Notes under the pieces: model-generated
Seen by the model: the letters and a program-made list of their open reading frames with translations, nothing else
Told to the model about the DNA's origin: nothing
Databases searched by the model: none
Assembly: GCA_900491605.1 (NCBI GenBank)
Contig: UESW01004079.1
Span: forward strand, 1,117,328-1,181,327
Direction of reading: 5' to 3'
DNA from: Calamus simplicifolius
Lineage: Eukaryota; Streptophyta; Magnoliopsida; Arecales; Arecaceae
DNA: 64,000 nucleotides
Position numbers and translations under genes: made by a program
In this document: in pieces, positions 47,616 through 59,262 of the stretch
Numbering within the stretch: the stretch's first letter is position 1
Layout: every line of letters begins with the position of its first letter

Positions 47616-48600
47616 CGGTTCGAACAGGGATTATGTATGTCTTAACATTTGCAAAGTAGTTTATGGTGTCGGCGCTTCATGTGAGTCATATACAAAAAAA
47701 AAAAGATAAAATAAAAATTTTCCTTGGCCGGGGTTGGCCTATTGACTTTGGCGTTCGCTTGTCGGATCGGTCAGAGACTACTTTGACCATTCCTGGATTT
47801 GGTCAACCCCACTGTATCGCGAAAATAGCTCAGGTCCAGCTCCTGTAAGAAGGACGGAGTGGCCGTCCGTTCCGTAGATGCTGTGCATGGGATGCATGCC
47901 CATCGATTCTATTAACCTTTCTTCATTTTTTTTTTTTTGAAGCATCATCTTAGCTTCACATATTGATAGAAAAAAAAAAGATAGATAAAAACAAAATTAA
48001 TAATCATGAATACAACGCACCTAAATTTTATCCTTATAAAAGCCTATCAAATAGAATTAATTTAATAAAAATAAAATAAGATATTCTTTGCTTGAGCATC
48101 CACACTGTAGTAATTTTTTTATTTTCTTTCTTTTTAGAAAAAATAATTTATCTTAAAATAATTAGAGCAGCTATATAAAGCCAAAACAGATATATCTTTT
48201 TAACCCTGGCATATGCGTTGTTTAGAGTAGAAGATTATGGCACCAGGCTATTTTAAATAGATTAAGATAGGAGGATTTTCTATTGTCACCTTCTCATTAT
48301 CACCAAATTTTTCATAGCATAGGTGGTGTGAGCATGATGAATCTATTGGTGGGGGTAAAAAAAAGTTGGGTCGTATAATGAGTGATCAGGATTGATATTT
48401 ATTTCCTTTATTCACTATTTTCGTTGCAATGGGTATAATGAGTGAAGTTCTAATGATACTAGAACTTCATGATATTAAACTTAAAAGAAAAGCATTCATG
48501 ATAGAATACCCATGTGATTTTAGACTTGCATAGACTTCAAAGCAGAGTGATATGCCTTCTGAATTATGTTTTGATTTTGACCCTTTTTAAGGATTCAGAA
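47616..48600. other. Intergenic DNA upstream of RhoGDI
   Basis: AT-rich with T and A tracts near 47930-47975. Nothing coding or repetitive was recognised. Confidence 0.4.
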
Positions 48601-48620
48601 TACCATCAGCTCAATCATGT

Positions 48621-48845
48621 ATGTTAACATATAAAGTTGAAAAAGGTAAAGAGGAAGCAATTGATGAAGGGTTATACAATCTAATGCTACCGAAGGGAGA
48701 AAGCCTTTGGCATGCAATCAGAGCCATGAAGAAATTAAAATTAAAGGAAAAGGATCCGTATGCTTGGTTTAAGTTTGCCCGCAAAAAGGAGGGACTGGCA
48801 AAGGAGTGCAACTACGAGATGGGTTGGATTGAAGTAGTCCAATGA
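48621..48845 (+). CDS. Small unidentified reading frame or terminal exon
   Basis: This 74-codon frame ends in TGA at 48843-48845. It could start at an upstream ATG or be a last exon. The protein is highly charged, with LMLPKGESLWHAIRAMKK, KDPYAWFKFARKKEGLAK and a terminal EMGWIEVVQ. Codon use and amino-acid mix look coding and it is not part of a recognised repeat. No family is recognised and no splice acceptor or promoter was confirmed. It could be a fragment of a moved gene. Confidence 0.35.
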   Translation: MLTYKVEKGKEEAIDEGLYNLMLPKGESLWHAIRAMKKLKLKEKDPYAWFKFARKKEGLAKECNYEMGWIEVVQ

Positions 48846-51249
48846 TGCTAAAGCAAGCGACAGAGAGATGGGAGGTTTGTCTGTCAATATAAACTTCCAA
48901 GTTGTGTCAGAATCACATGGAGGGCAACAGACCTCTTTCTTGCCTTGCAGGCATCCTAAAGGTATCCTGGGAGCCCACCACCGACCCAAATGATGAACAC
49001 ACTGAATCAAGGCACCATTTCCATCTCCATTTTGAATCAAGTGGCCCACTCGTCTGATTTGAAAGAAGCCTCTACAGGGATATTCATTTCAGGTGTCAAT
49101 TTCCCCCAACAAAAACTTTTGGGGAGTGAATTTGTCTTCTTCTTCTCTTTTGAAATCCTTTGAATCATTAGTAATTGGCATCTTTAAACAAGAGTGTGCT
49201 CTCTTTCTCTTTCTTTTAAATAAAAATTAATTAATAGTAGATAAATTTAAATTATAAGTATTATAAACTCTTTTTTTTTTTAATACGATACAAGGCTATT
49301 CTTGAAGTACTATAATTTTTTTTTTATAATACAATGTTTCCGTTACATGTCATAAGATAGCTAAAATATATTTCAAAAATTTGATGATAAAATGATTTAT
49401 TTAAAAAAAATTTGAGTAAAAGTTGATTAGTAATGGATGAACTTAAGTGATAAGCATTTTACTTTAATTTTTTTTATTTAAAATAAAATTATTTTTTAAT
49501 ATTTATTATGTAAATATATAGGGATGGAAGGTAGGTTATCTTGCATGATCTACTTTGTTTTCGTTAGATATTAATCACCATATACCTTTTATTTTTTTTA
49601 ACATGTTGGAAATGTCGCCACCCAACTACCCCTTAGAATCGTGGTAGGGAGGGGTGTGCCAACCCATGGAGAGGTTGACGGATTTTAGAGGAATGTTGGT
49701 GTTCAAAAGTTAAATGCAGATGAGACGAACGCTTGAAAATTTGTGTTTCTGGCCTGACCGCCTGAATAATTTAAAAGTTAAAAGTTGGAATCATATGATG
49801 CATGTCTTGACTATACGATGAAAGGCTGTTGAAATCCATGAAACGATTTGACCGGGCAGTGCAAGTACTGAGCAGTGAGGAATATATTTGGGGAGATTCC
49901 CATTCCAATTATTTGAGGATAGAAAATATTGTCCTTTTGTTTTCAAGAACGATGAACGACAGAGACTTTCGACCCCATTAACTCTTTTATATGGCACCCT
50001 CCCTATTGGGCGAACACCCTGATCTCTAAGCAGAGCAAGCATGAAGAGCTTGCCAACAGAGATGATAAGAAATGGGATATGGAAGGAGGCTGATAATAAG
50101 AAATAATACCATCCGAAATTAACAAATGTTAGATAAAATTACTGCATTCTGTTTCGACCACATTAAATCCTTTGCAGCTACATGAGAACACTGGTCAAGA
50201 GAGAATGTTGGAAGAAGAGGTAGATCCTTCGCGGCACCAAGTTAAAATCTGTTTGATTTTAGACTTGACATCTATAACATAGCAACGGCCTACCATACTC
50301 TAAAAAATATATAACAACAGCCAAGCCCAAATGCTCAAAGTCACAATCTAATGAAAGTTAGGTGATTTTTGCATGATTGGCTGAGGACAAAGTCAACTAT
50401 GCATTCAAGTTTGTTGGCATAGATAGCGGAGCAGTAATTGAAGTCAAAGGGCACCTGAGAAACAGAGAAGAAATGCTTCTCCTCTTTGACACCCAAGGAA
50501 TTGGTTTCTCATATTAGAATTTAAAATAATCCAGAGGTGAATTTGAATTATGATTATGAGCTCTCCATCTTCATATCAGAGAATCCCCACCTTTTATGCC
50601 TGCTAGTTTCCTAACCCTTGCTCCTTTTTCTCTGATAATGCTTCAACCAAGGCTAATTGCACAAGGGATGCAACTATATATAGAAGTTGTTCCTCAGAGC
50701 TTCCGTGGGGAAAAAACAATTACATGATTCCAAATGAAAGAAACAATAACTTACAAATCTTCGGTAGATACAAGGTAAATTACAGTTCCAATCTTTTTGT
50801 CTAATCTTAGATAGCCTTTTAGTGATGGAAAACCTATACAAAAATTCTGCAGTCTCAAGATTTGATTCATCACCCTCAGCTTTATTATGCAAATTGAGGT
50901 GAAATATCTAGCAGCATGATTGGTTCTACATTAAATAACAAATGACACTTGCACAGTTGCACCATGAAACCATGAAGAAAAGTAATCAAGTTTTTAAGGG
51001 GACGTTAGAATCTCAACTCATCTAAGCCTTTTCTCAACAACATGGGATCGGCACCCCTCTCTGGAGGGCATGCCCTGCAGCCCTTGAGGGAAGGATCATT
51101 GTTCAAACCACTACTTCCATTAAGATATTTGCACATAAAAGGCCCAAATTTTACAAATGCCATACCTTACTAGCCAAATCATCAGCAAACAAAGGGTAAT
51201 AACTCCAAAATTATAGTGATTCCCATTATTCTTTTTAGGATTGTTATGC
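48846..51249. other. Intergenic region, including a LINE tail at 51000-51050
   Basis: The sequence is AT-rich and unremarkable around 49200-49600. Near 51010 the minus-strand LINE tail ('aactcatctaagccttttctcaac') seen in the RhoGDI intron recurs. No gene was supported. Confidence 0.4.
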
Positions 51250-52273
51250 TGTTGCCGTGGAAATCCGTTCTTCGACTCGGGTGCGCTTCTGGCTCATGAT
51301 CCAAATGCCGATATGGTCGCCTCAGGATGGAACCTGCAAGACAGTTCGCACGCAGATGGTGCTATGGGGGTTGTCCTCCGCGGAGGATCCTCCGACGCCC
51401 AAGTCAGTGAAGATTCACAGCAAGCAGATGTGAGGAGAAGACTCTCATAGAAAAGCTTCCCTTTTTTGGCAGGTGTTCTCTCTCGAGAGCTCCGAGCTCA
51501 GGGGGAGCTTCAATGGAGTAGGAGAGCAACTGTAAGAACTGTGTAAAGAATGGGCGTAGAATGGTCGTATCTGAGAGATTTGAGGGTTGTGGCATTTATA
51601 GGCGATCACCTGATTCTTTGGACGTGCTCTGGATGAGGTCTGAAAACTATTAGGATTCGAGACAGATTCGAATCAAGTTTATTATGAGTCCGATAGGGTC
51701 CGTATCTGGACAGTTAGAGGATTAACGGCCGGGAGAGCTGGTTGATGCCTTGAGATTCAGTGATTACATAGACCTAAGCCACTTTCGCAGATCCTAGGCT
51801 ACTTCTGGGCATGATTCGCTGTCTGAAATCTTATTCAGCTATAGTTGATTTGAACTCTCCCGTGCCAAATTCCGCAGAGGTATTTTGAATGTCGTGGTTG
51901 GCCTGAATGAGGAATAGCCTGGTTTTTCGAAGTATAAAATGGATCGGCTCGAATGACCGAGGAATAGCTCGGCTCGGACGACCGAAGTATAAGGATAGCT
52001 TGGGTTACCGAGGAATAAGGATAGCTCGGCTCGGACGGCTGAAGTATAAGGATAGCTTGGGTTACCGAGGAATAAGGATAGCTCGGCTCAGATGGTCAAA
52101 GTATAAAGGTGGTCCAGGTTGTCAGGGCGATCCAACTTCATCAAAGCTGATTTGACCTTGTCGCTAGAATGTTACGCCAGTTGGCCAACTGGCAAGCAGG
52201 GTGTTTAGATTGGGCGTGACCCCATCACCAATATGAGCGATCAATAATGCAATGATGATTTTACCCCTCATCA
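51250..52273 (-). repeat. 3' LTR of Gypsy-C
   Basis: It reads TGTTGCCGTGG to CCTCATCA on the plus strand. It pairs with 61328-62350 and is clearly related to the Gypsy-B LTRs. A short tandem block of CTCGG/CCGAG hairpin units lies at about 51940-52110. Confidence 0.85.
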
Positions 52274-52543
52274 CATGCCCCCCACTCCCTAGTCCAAAGT
52301 ATAATTTTGGATATAGGGAGTCGAATTCTGGAGCAATCTTATTTAGGGGATTCAAAAAGGTGGGCGATGATGATTTCTTGAATGATAGGCTGCTGTTACA
52401 TCATTATTTTTCGCCATTGCTCGAGGAGAAAATGCCTCGTTTCCAACAAGTCGCTATAACGAAGGTTCTGCATGACGTAAGTCCTTTATTTCTGGCGCCT
52501 GTATCGGGATTTTTGACGTCTAGGGCTTTCTTTCTGAAGCACT

Positions 52544-52551
52544 TATTTAAA
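52544..52551 (+). promoter_or_regulatory. TATA-like box of the Gypsy-C opposite-strand gene
   Basis: TATTTAAA lies 122 bases before the ATG at 52673, at the same place as in Gypsy-B. It is followed by a CT-rich leader (CTCTCTCTCTCT). Confidence 0.5.
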
Positions 52552-52672
52552 GAGGGCTGGGGCGGCGTTCCTTCTGCAACGCCCCTTTGTCCCTGCCATA
52601 GAGATTTTTCGCTCTCTCTCTCTCTCTGAGCCCTTGCTTGTCCGTTTGCGTCTTATCCCCTATTCAGCCAAT

Positions 52673-55663
52673 ATGAGTGGTCCAGGCGATGTTGCTTCTG
52701 AGATAACCTTAGACGAGCTGAATAGGATCCGTCGCCATTATAAAGTTCCTCTGGATGTAGCCTTATGGGCACCGAGGACCGAGCATCGGGTTTCAACCGA
52801 GCTGAGCCGAGGAGTTTTTTTCTACGAGGAGAGTTTGAGAGCAGGTCTCCGATTCCCTTTTCACCCGTTGATACAGGAGGTGATGAGGTTTTACAACATA
52901 TATCCGATGATGGTGGCTCCGAATAGCTGGCGCAATCTCGTCGGGTTCATCTCGATGTGCAGTCGCATTGGGGTGACTGCGACTCTTCCCTTATTTCGAA
53001 TTTGTTACAATTTGGTTTTCGGAAGGAGTTCTGAGTGGCCCTATATTGGCCCCCAGAAGTCATTTAAGATGATTTCTAATAACCCTTCTTTGATAAAGGG
53101 GTGGAAGTCTCGATTTCTTATTGCCGAGGGAAACATCGGCTCAGATTTTTTGAGAAGATGGGCCAGTTATGTGAAGGATCCAGAGGGGCGTATGGAATTG
53201 AGCGAACATGAGAAAAGGGATCTGGCTACCCTTCGCAGCGGTCAGGAGATCTCTGCCAGCACCTTGTTAGCAGAGGATACCCTTTTTGCCGTCGGACTTA
53301 GCTCCATCGATCCTTAGGGTAAGTCTCTGTTCTAATGGTCAATATGCTCATATGATCTTGCCACTGTTTAACTAAACATTTGCTGTATTTTTAGCCGAAA
53401 GATCCATGTTTGCGGGCCAAATAAGGAGAGAGCTGGGCAAGCGCCATAGGGGCTCCGGCTTCAAGGATAAGCATAGATCCAAGAAGAAGGCTCGTCCTTC
53501 CGGGTCTCGCTCGAGGGAGTCCAGGAGAGACGATGTTGGCCGCCGCTCCTCTGCTTCAAAGAGGGAGGAGGCGAAAATGCTAGTTGCAATCAATAAGCCC
53601 CTGCCAAAGGAAGGTGAGACAGAAGAGGAGGTCATTGGGTGAGGCTCAGAAAGAGCCGTCGAGGTTCCCCCCTCCAAATAGTAGTTGTGTCAGACGATGC
53701 CGAAGAAATTTTGCCGGTCGGTCTGGCGATCCTCCTACCGGAGGTTTTTCAGTCACCCGCGGTGAGGAGTCCACCGCATATGGAAGAGACCCCTACCCAT
53801 GTGGAGGGATTAGGAGAGGCAGCAGCGGCTGCCAAAGCTCAAGCGGAGCTGCCTGCTGAAAGGCTGGTGGAGGTCGTGGTACTTCCCGTTGAGGATCTCT
53901 CTTCCGTGGTTCCTGGGGCTGCTGCGAAAGAGGTTGAAGTTTGGGTGGAGCCCATCAGGGGTGAAGTATCAGCAGAAGAGGAGAAGAAGAGGAATCGTTG
54001 GATAGAGGGGATGCTCGGGGCGAGGCTCCCTCAGTCGGGGCCGAAGCATTCGAGGCTCTGCAAGTTAGAGTTCTAGCGGAGGAAGCCGAGCGGATGGTTC
54101 CTCGGGCCGGAGTTCCCCATGCCAGCTCTTCGACCGTGAGCCCTCTTGTCCACAGCTTGGAGGTGGATGATATGCTCACCGCCTTGATGAGGTCTGTATT
54201 GCGAGCGGGAGGGAGTTCCTCGACAGATGAGCCCAGCACCGAGGATATCATTGAGGTAGCTTTCGGTCGGCTCGGGGCACCGAAGGATGCTTTCCTTCTC
54301 TAAAATTAACAATGCTACTCTCATGACGATGGCTTCAAACTACGTCTCCCGGGTGAGTTACTATACCGAGGTTGGGATTCTTGATTGGTCGACCGTGCCG
54401 CGGTTTCTTACTTGTGTTTTTCTCGCAGAATGCCTTGGTCACAAGGGCACTGAATTGGCGCCTGAATTTGGTCACTGGGGCCTGCGCTCAGGCCAGGAAG
54501 GAAGCGGCCAACCTTTGGGCGAGGGTGGATTCAACCAGTCGGCTCTCCAAGGCCCTGGCATCCACTTGAGGAGACTTTGAGAGGGTGAGCCAATCCTATA
54601 AAGCTGCCGCCGAGAGGGCCTCTCAGCTCGAGATTCAAGTTAAGGAGCTTCAGGGCTTCCAAGAGCAATCGGATAGGGCCTGTTTGGAATTGTCACAGAT
54701 CAAATCAAAATACATCGATGAAATCAACGCCATGCGGCAGTGTTTCGACGAGAGATGGGGCGAGCTAAGGAATAGCCATACCGAAGAAAAAGATAATTGG
54801 GGCAAAAGGCTCGACGAAGAGGAGCACAGATGCCGGTGCCAGCAAGATCAGCTTGCTGTCCTGAACAAAAGGCTCGCCGATAGGGAAGATCGGCTAAAAT
54901 GGCAGCATGATTAGATTACCAAACTTACTGCTGATCTTGATCAATCTCATCGGGAGATTGAGGATAAACAGTCCCGAATTGATAACCTCAAGGTGGGTCT
55001 TCAACAAAATAAGTCGGCCAAGCTGAAGGCCTTGGAAAGGGTTCAGGAGCTGAGCAATGAAATGGCTCGGTGGGAGGAAGAGGTATGGTATCTTCCTATT
55101 TGCTTGCTTTCGGCGCCTTTCTTTTGCTTGCGGGCTTAAACATTCTGATATTTTGTAGATGGGCAAAATCGAGTTTGAGACGTAGGAGCAACTTAAAGCT
55201 CTAAGGGCGGAATTGTCTGTGAGTCGTTAGATGAACGTCGATCTCGGGGGCCAGTTAACTGAAGCCAACAACTGAATTGCTTGGCTATGGAGGTGTACAA
55301 GAGTTCTGCCCAATTTTCTGAGGGGCGTAGAGAGGCTTGTGCCGATGCATTTAGGTTCGGCGAAGAGGAGACTTGAGCAAAGATCTCTCAGGTGCATCCC
55401 GAATGGGATTTATCTTTTTTGGATGCCGAACATTTTGACGCCTATACCCCGGGGCCGAAGAAGCTGAGTATGAGGATATTTCAGACATCGATCTTGACGC
55501 TATCTTGGGCCCTAATGAGGCCACGGCTCCCGAAGAATGTCCTCAGTCTGCTGCCGAGGTATTCGAAGCTCTTCCTTCGGCATTTGAAGTTGGTGAAACA
55601 AGCCAAGTCCTCCCGGGCGTTACCGAGGAGGCTCCTGAGACTGATCCGAATCTTGATTCTTGA
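52673..55663 (+). pseudogene. Opposite-strand four-exon gene of Gypsy-C (Transposase_28-like protein), nearly complete
   Basis: ATG at 52673 (MSGPGDVASEITLDELN). Exon 1 is open for 214 codons and encodes the whole domain: KVPLDVALWAPRTEHRVS, FFYEESLRAGLRFPFHPL, SWRNLVGFISMCSRIGV, WKSRFLIAEGNIGSDFL. It ends with a TAG one base before donor G|GTAAGT, where Gypsy-B has CAA. Introns are 53319-53394, 54353-54428 and 55083-55158, each 76 nt with GT/AG ends. Exon 2 has a basic, nuclear-signal-like region (KDKHRSKKKARPSGSRS) and an acidic, Ala/Glu-rich region. Exon 3 is a long coiled coil (LNKRLADREDRLKW). Exon 4 ends in an acidic tail at TGA 55661-55663. A few stops remain. The domain resembles PF04195, whose function is unknown. 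Confidence 0.75.
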
Positions 55664-56447
55664 TGGTTACTTGTATATTTTTGTGTTTCAAATTGGTAAC
55701 CTGGTCGAAACTTTTAATAAAATGGATCTTTCGCCTCCTATTTGCTTGTCTTTTTTGGATGATTTTTTTGTCACGGGTTTTTCTAAATGGTGAACGAATC
55801 AATTCGTGTTCCTCTCTGGATAAAACATCCTATTTATTCGAAGTTGGATGGATCTGCTTTACTGATGTAAGCTAGCTCAGTTTGAACTTAAGGAAATGTC
55901 TCAGTCGGGGCCGAGGTTAGGCGGATAGTTTGGTTTATTCGAAGTAAGGAATTGGTTCGCTTGGCTGAGGCATAAAATGGTTCGGCGCGAGATGACCAAA
56001 AACTGCGTGAGTACCTCGGCCGAGATTTGGTGGATAATCTGGTCTATAAGAAATCGTCTTGTTTTCTGCCTAAGCGAGTGAGACGGATTTGCAACTCGCC
56101 GAAGGACGCTTTGTTTTTGCGTAAGTCATTTATCCCGTTAGTCTTTTCCAACGTGGGTATTTTTAACGTAAGCGATAGGCAACCGATTGCCATTGGATGG
56201 CGTTGTTTTCATAAGGTGATTTCTCAGGCCTGCCCATATCTCAAGGACCGATTGACGATTTCCTGCATTTAATACTCTTGATTCGAAGTTAGAAGAAAAT
56301 CTTTTGTCTTGCATCATGGCCTGGGAAATGCGTTCGGCGCGCTTCGGAAAGCGTCCCTCTTATCCTGAGCCGCCACGTGACAGCATAGCCCGGGCATTTC
56401 GAATTTTAGGGCTCCCTTCTTTAATGACCACCCCCAACTTGTTTGCC
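55664..56447. other. Spacer between the two opposite-strand units in Gypsy-C
   Basis: It contains a poly(A)-type AATAAA near 55718 (plus strand), 55 bases after the stop of the first unit. It also holds a G-box-like CCACGTGAC near 56382, upstream of the second TATA box. No convincing frame was seen. Confidence 0.4.
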
Positions 56448-56455
56448 TATAAAAA
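56448..56455 (+). promoter_or_regulatory. TATA box of the second opposite-strand unit in Gypsy-C
   Basis: CCTATAAAAAGG is a strong plant TATA match 74 bases before the ATG at 56529. It is conserved in Gypsy-B at 26537. A CACGTG core lies about 70 bases further upstream. Confidence 0.6.
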
Positions 56456-56528
56456 GGGAGCAGGGAGTGGACTGTGCTAGGCCATCCCTCAAAGTCTTTT
56501 CTTTCCTGTGAGCCGTAAAAGGGTTTCC

Positions 56529-56843
56529 ATGGCATCTATTTCATTGAGGTTGAGGGTGGAAAGACTGAGCTTTCCTTTTGAAAGTTGGTTCATCCCAGAT
56601 AGCTGGGGTGATGAAGAAGCTACTGAAGAGCAGATAGTCCTCAAGAAAGAAATTCTCAGAGGTCATATGAAGAGCGCACGGGAGGCCCGCAGAGGTCATA
56701 TAGGGAGCGCACGTATGTGCTTCCTACGTGTCCTTTGTTACTTGCCATGGGGATCGCTGGAAATGCACGACATACATACCCCCCATGGCTTATGTGAATT
56801 TCGCCTCCTTCCTCAGCTTGAATTCCTCGGTTCATTCGCTTGA
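56529..56843 (+). CDS. 104-aa protein of the second opposite-strand unit in Gypsy-C, unknown function
   Basis: An intact frame from ATG 56529 to a stop at 56841-56843. It starts MASISLRLRVERLSFPFES and continues WFIPDSWGDEEATEEQ, an internal repeat of (R/K)GH(M/I).SAR, and a hydrophobic/aromatic stretch CFLRVLCYLPWGS. The 33-bp duplication 'agaggtcatat..agcgcacg' lies inside it. A TATA box 74 bases upstream and an AATAAA at 57212 frame it as a transcription unit. The related frame in Gypsy-B is broken. I recognise no family. It may be a real element-encoded small protein, or a spacer frame that happens to be open. Confidence 0.4.
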   Translation: MASISLRLRVERLSFPFESWFIPDSWGDEEATEEQIVLKKEILRGHMKSAREARRGHIGSARMCFLRVLCYLPWGSLEMHDIHTPHGLCEFRLLPQLEFLGSFA

Positions 56844-57590
56844 GGAATCTTTTGCCATGTGAGAAGGAGGAGGGATATGTTGGTCTACTGATTCCCTGCC
56901 AATGTGCTTGGGCAGTGGCTAGCAGACTAGCATCCCACTCGGGGGGATGTTTCATTGGCATAAGCATCCACGGGCCCTTGGCCTGGTTATGATCCCTCCA
57001 CATATTCATTCGAAGGATCCGTGGATGGCCTACTTTGTTCTTTGCATTAACCAGTGGCTCAACAGAGCTTGCATGACTTTTCTAATTTCCAGGGTCAGAT
57101 GTAAAGACATCGTTATCGACCAAAGCCGCACTGCCGAGCTTTTATCTTATTGGTATTTCCTGTGCTATGATGCACTTGTAATGCCTCTCAAGAGGTTGTA
57201 ATTATTTCATTAATAAAGAAAATTTTCTACTCTTTCTTCTTTTATCATCTGTTTCTTTTCTGATGTGATTGTGTTGAGAGTTGCCGCTCTCATTTTGTGC
57301 TTTCCGGCCCGTAGCCTAAGCTACAAATCCAGCAGCATTTTGTTACTTTATTTTTGTTAACATGTCATTCAATCCTATGTGGAGGAAGTGTTTATCTCTA
57401 TTTAAGTCAGAGGGAGGCCTGGGCGGCCCTGTAAACTTACGTGGTGAACATGGTCCTATTTAAGGGATAAAGTACATATTTCTTTGGAAAGAAATAACTT
57501 GCATAATCTTGCTGGTAAGCGTAGAAAGGTTACTAACCTCTGCCGAAGCATAATAGGACGTCTTAGTCGCATCAGAGTGTTTGAGAAATC
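56844..57590. other. 3' part of the second unit and spacer before the Gypsy-C array
   Basis: This is non-coding and conserved with Gypsy-B 26870-27640. AATAAA at 57212-57217 follows a T-rich stretch, as in plant 3' ends. Confidence 0.4.
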
Positions 57591-58355
57591 ACTCGGCTAG
57601 GCCGAGGCTTCAGAAAGATATCACTCGGTTTGGCATAGGCTTCAGATAATGTATCACTCGGTTTGTCTGAGGCTTCAAATGATATATCACTCGGTGTTGC
57701 CGAGGCTTCAAATAATATATCACTCGGTGTTGCCGAGGCTTCAAATAATATATCATTCGATGTTGCTGAGGCTTCAAATAATATATCACTCGGTGTTACC
57801 GAGGCTTCAAGATTATATTTTACTTGGCGTTGCCAAGGTACGGAGATCGCTCGGCCCAGCCGAGGATTATAAAGATTATATTTTACTTGGCCCTGCCAAG
57901 GTATGGAGATCGCTCGGCCCAGCCGAGGATTATAAAGATTATATTTTAGTTGGCACTGCCAAGGTACGGAGATCGCTCGGCCCAGCCGAGGATTATAAAG
58001 ATTATATTTTACTTGGCGCTTCCAAGGTACGAAGATCGCTCGGCCCAGCCGAGGATTATAAAGATTATATTTTACTTGGCGCTGCCAAGGTACGGAGATC
58101 GCTCGGCCTAGCCAATGATTATAAAGATTATATTTTACTTGGCGCTGCTAAGGTACGGAGTCCTCCCAGTCCAGTTGGGATATATTTTACTTGGCGTGGC
58201 TAAGGTTTGGAGATCGCTCGGCCCAGCCGAGGATTATAAAGATTATATTTTACTTGGCGCTGCCAAGGTACGGAGTCCTCCCAGCCCAGCTAGGATATAT
58301 TTTACTTGGCGCGGCCAAGGTCCAGAGATTGCTCGGCCTAGCCGAGGATTATATG
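57591..58355 (-). repeat. Tandem array of hairpin-forming units in Gypsy-C
   Basis: First a unit of about 32 bp (GCCGAGGCTTCAAATAATAT type, 57640-57790), then a unit of about 61 bp (57790-58350) with CTTGGCgctGCCAAG and CTCGGCccaGCCGAG inverted repeats. Same position as in Gypsy-B but with a different copy number and loop sequence (cca instead of ttg or tag). Confidence 0.9.
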
Positions 58356-58461
58356 ACCTGCTTCTCATTGCAGCTTTCAAGGAGAGTTATAAGAATTTTG
58401 TAGGCCTTCGAAAACTAATTTTAATTCAATGAACAGAAATGAGTTTAGCGAGAGCATACTT

Positions 58462-59262
58462 TTATTGATGATATGCATTGAGATTATCCGAGTTCCACGT
58501 CTGAGGAAAAAATTTTCCATTTAGATCTTGGAGCTTATAGGTGCCGGGTCTGATTACCTCCGTAATTTGATAAGGACCCTCCCAATTAGGGGACAGCTTT
58601 CCTTGCTCCAGTGGCTTTGAGACGGATGCCTTCCGAAGTACCAGATCACCTGAGGAGAAAAACTTCCCTTTGACTCTGGTTGAATGGTAGCGGGCGATCC
58701 TTTGCTGATAGGCTGCCATCCGGATTCGGGCTTTCTCCCTGACTTCTTCTATCAAGTCAAGATTGGTCTGGAGTTGTTCATCATTGGATTCTTCCGAGTA
58801 GCCTTCGGTGCGAGGGGAAGGGAGCCCAACTTCCACGGGGATAATAGCCTCAGTGCCGAAGGCCATCTTGAATGGAGTCTGGCCCGTGGAAGCCCTCTCG
58901 GTGGTTCAGTATGCCCACAACACATGATGGAGGTCCTCCGCCCATATACCTCGCGCTTGGTTGAGCCAAGCTTTAATTCCCTGCAAGAGAGTTTGGTTCG
59001 TTACCTCGGCCTCCCTATTAGCTTGAGGATGTTCGACTGAGGTCAAGCGATGGAGAATGACATGATCTTCATAGAACTCTCAGAACTTAGGGTTGTCGAA
59101 CTGCTTCCCATTGTCGGTGATGATGGTGTGGGGAAGACTGAAGCGATAGATGATGGATCTCCACACAAAGTCTCTGGCACGAGCTTCGGTTATCTAGGCG
59201 ACTGCTTCGGCCTTAACCCACTTAGTAAAATAATCAATTGCAACAAATAAAATTTTCCTTTG
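58462..59262 (-). pseudogene. C-terminal half of the Gypsy-C integrase
   Basis: Open from 58866 to 58462 on the minus strand, with AFGTEAIIPVEVGLPSPRTE, RMAAYQQRIARYHSTRVKG and a terminal TWNSDNLNAYHQ. The core (59260-58870) is in other frames. The sequence stops abruptly at a junction near 59262 and continues with protease sequence. Confidence 0.8.

Noticed and set aside
57649..58203. 184-codon frame with ILLGAAKVRRSLG repeats
   Set aside because: Same array artefact in Gypsy-C.
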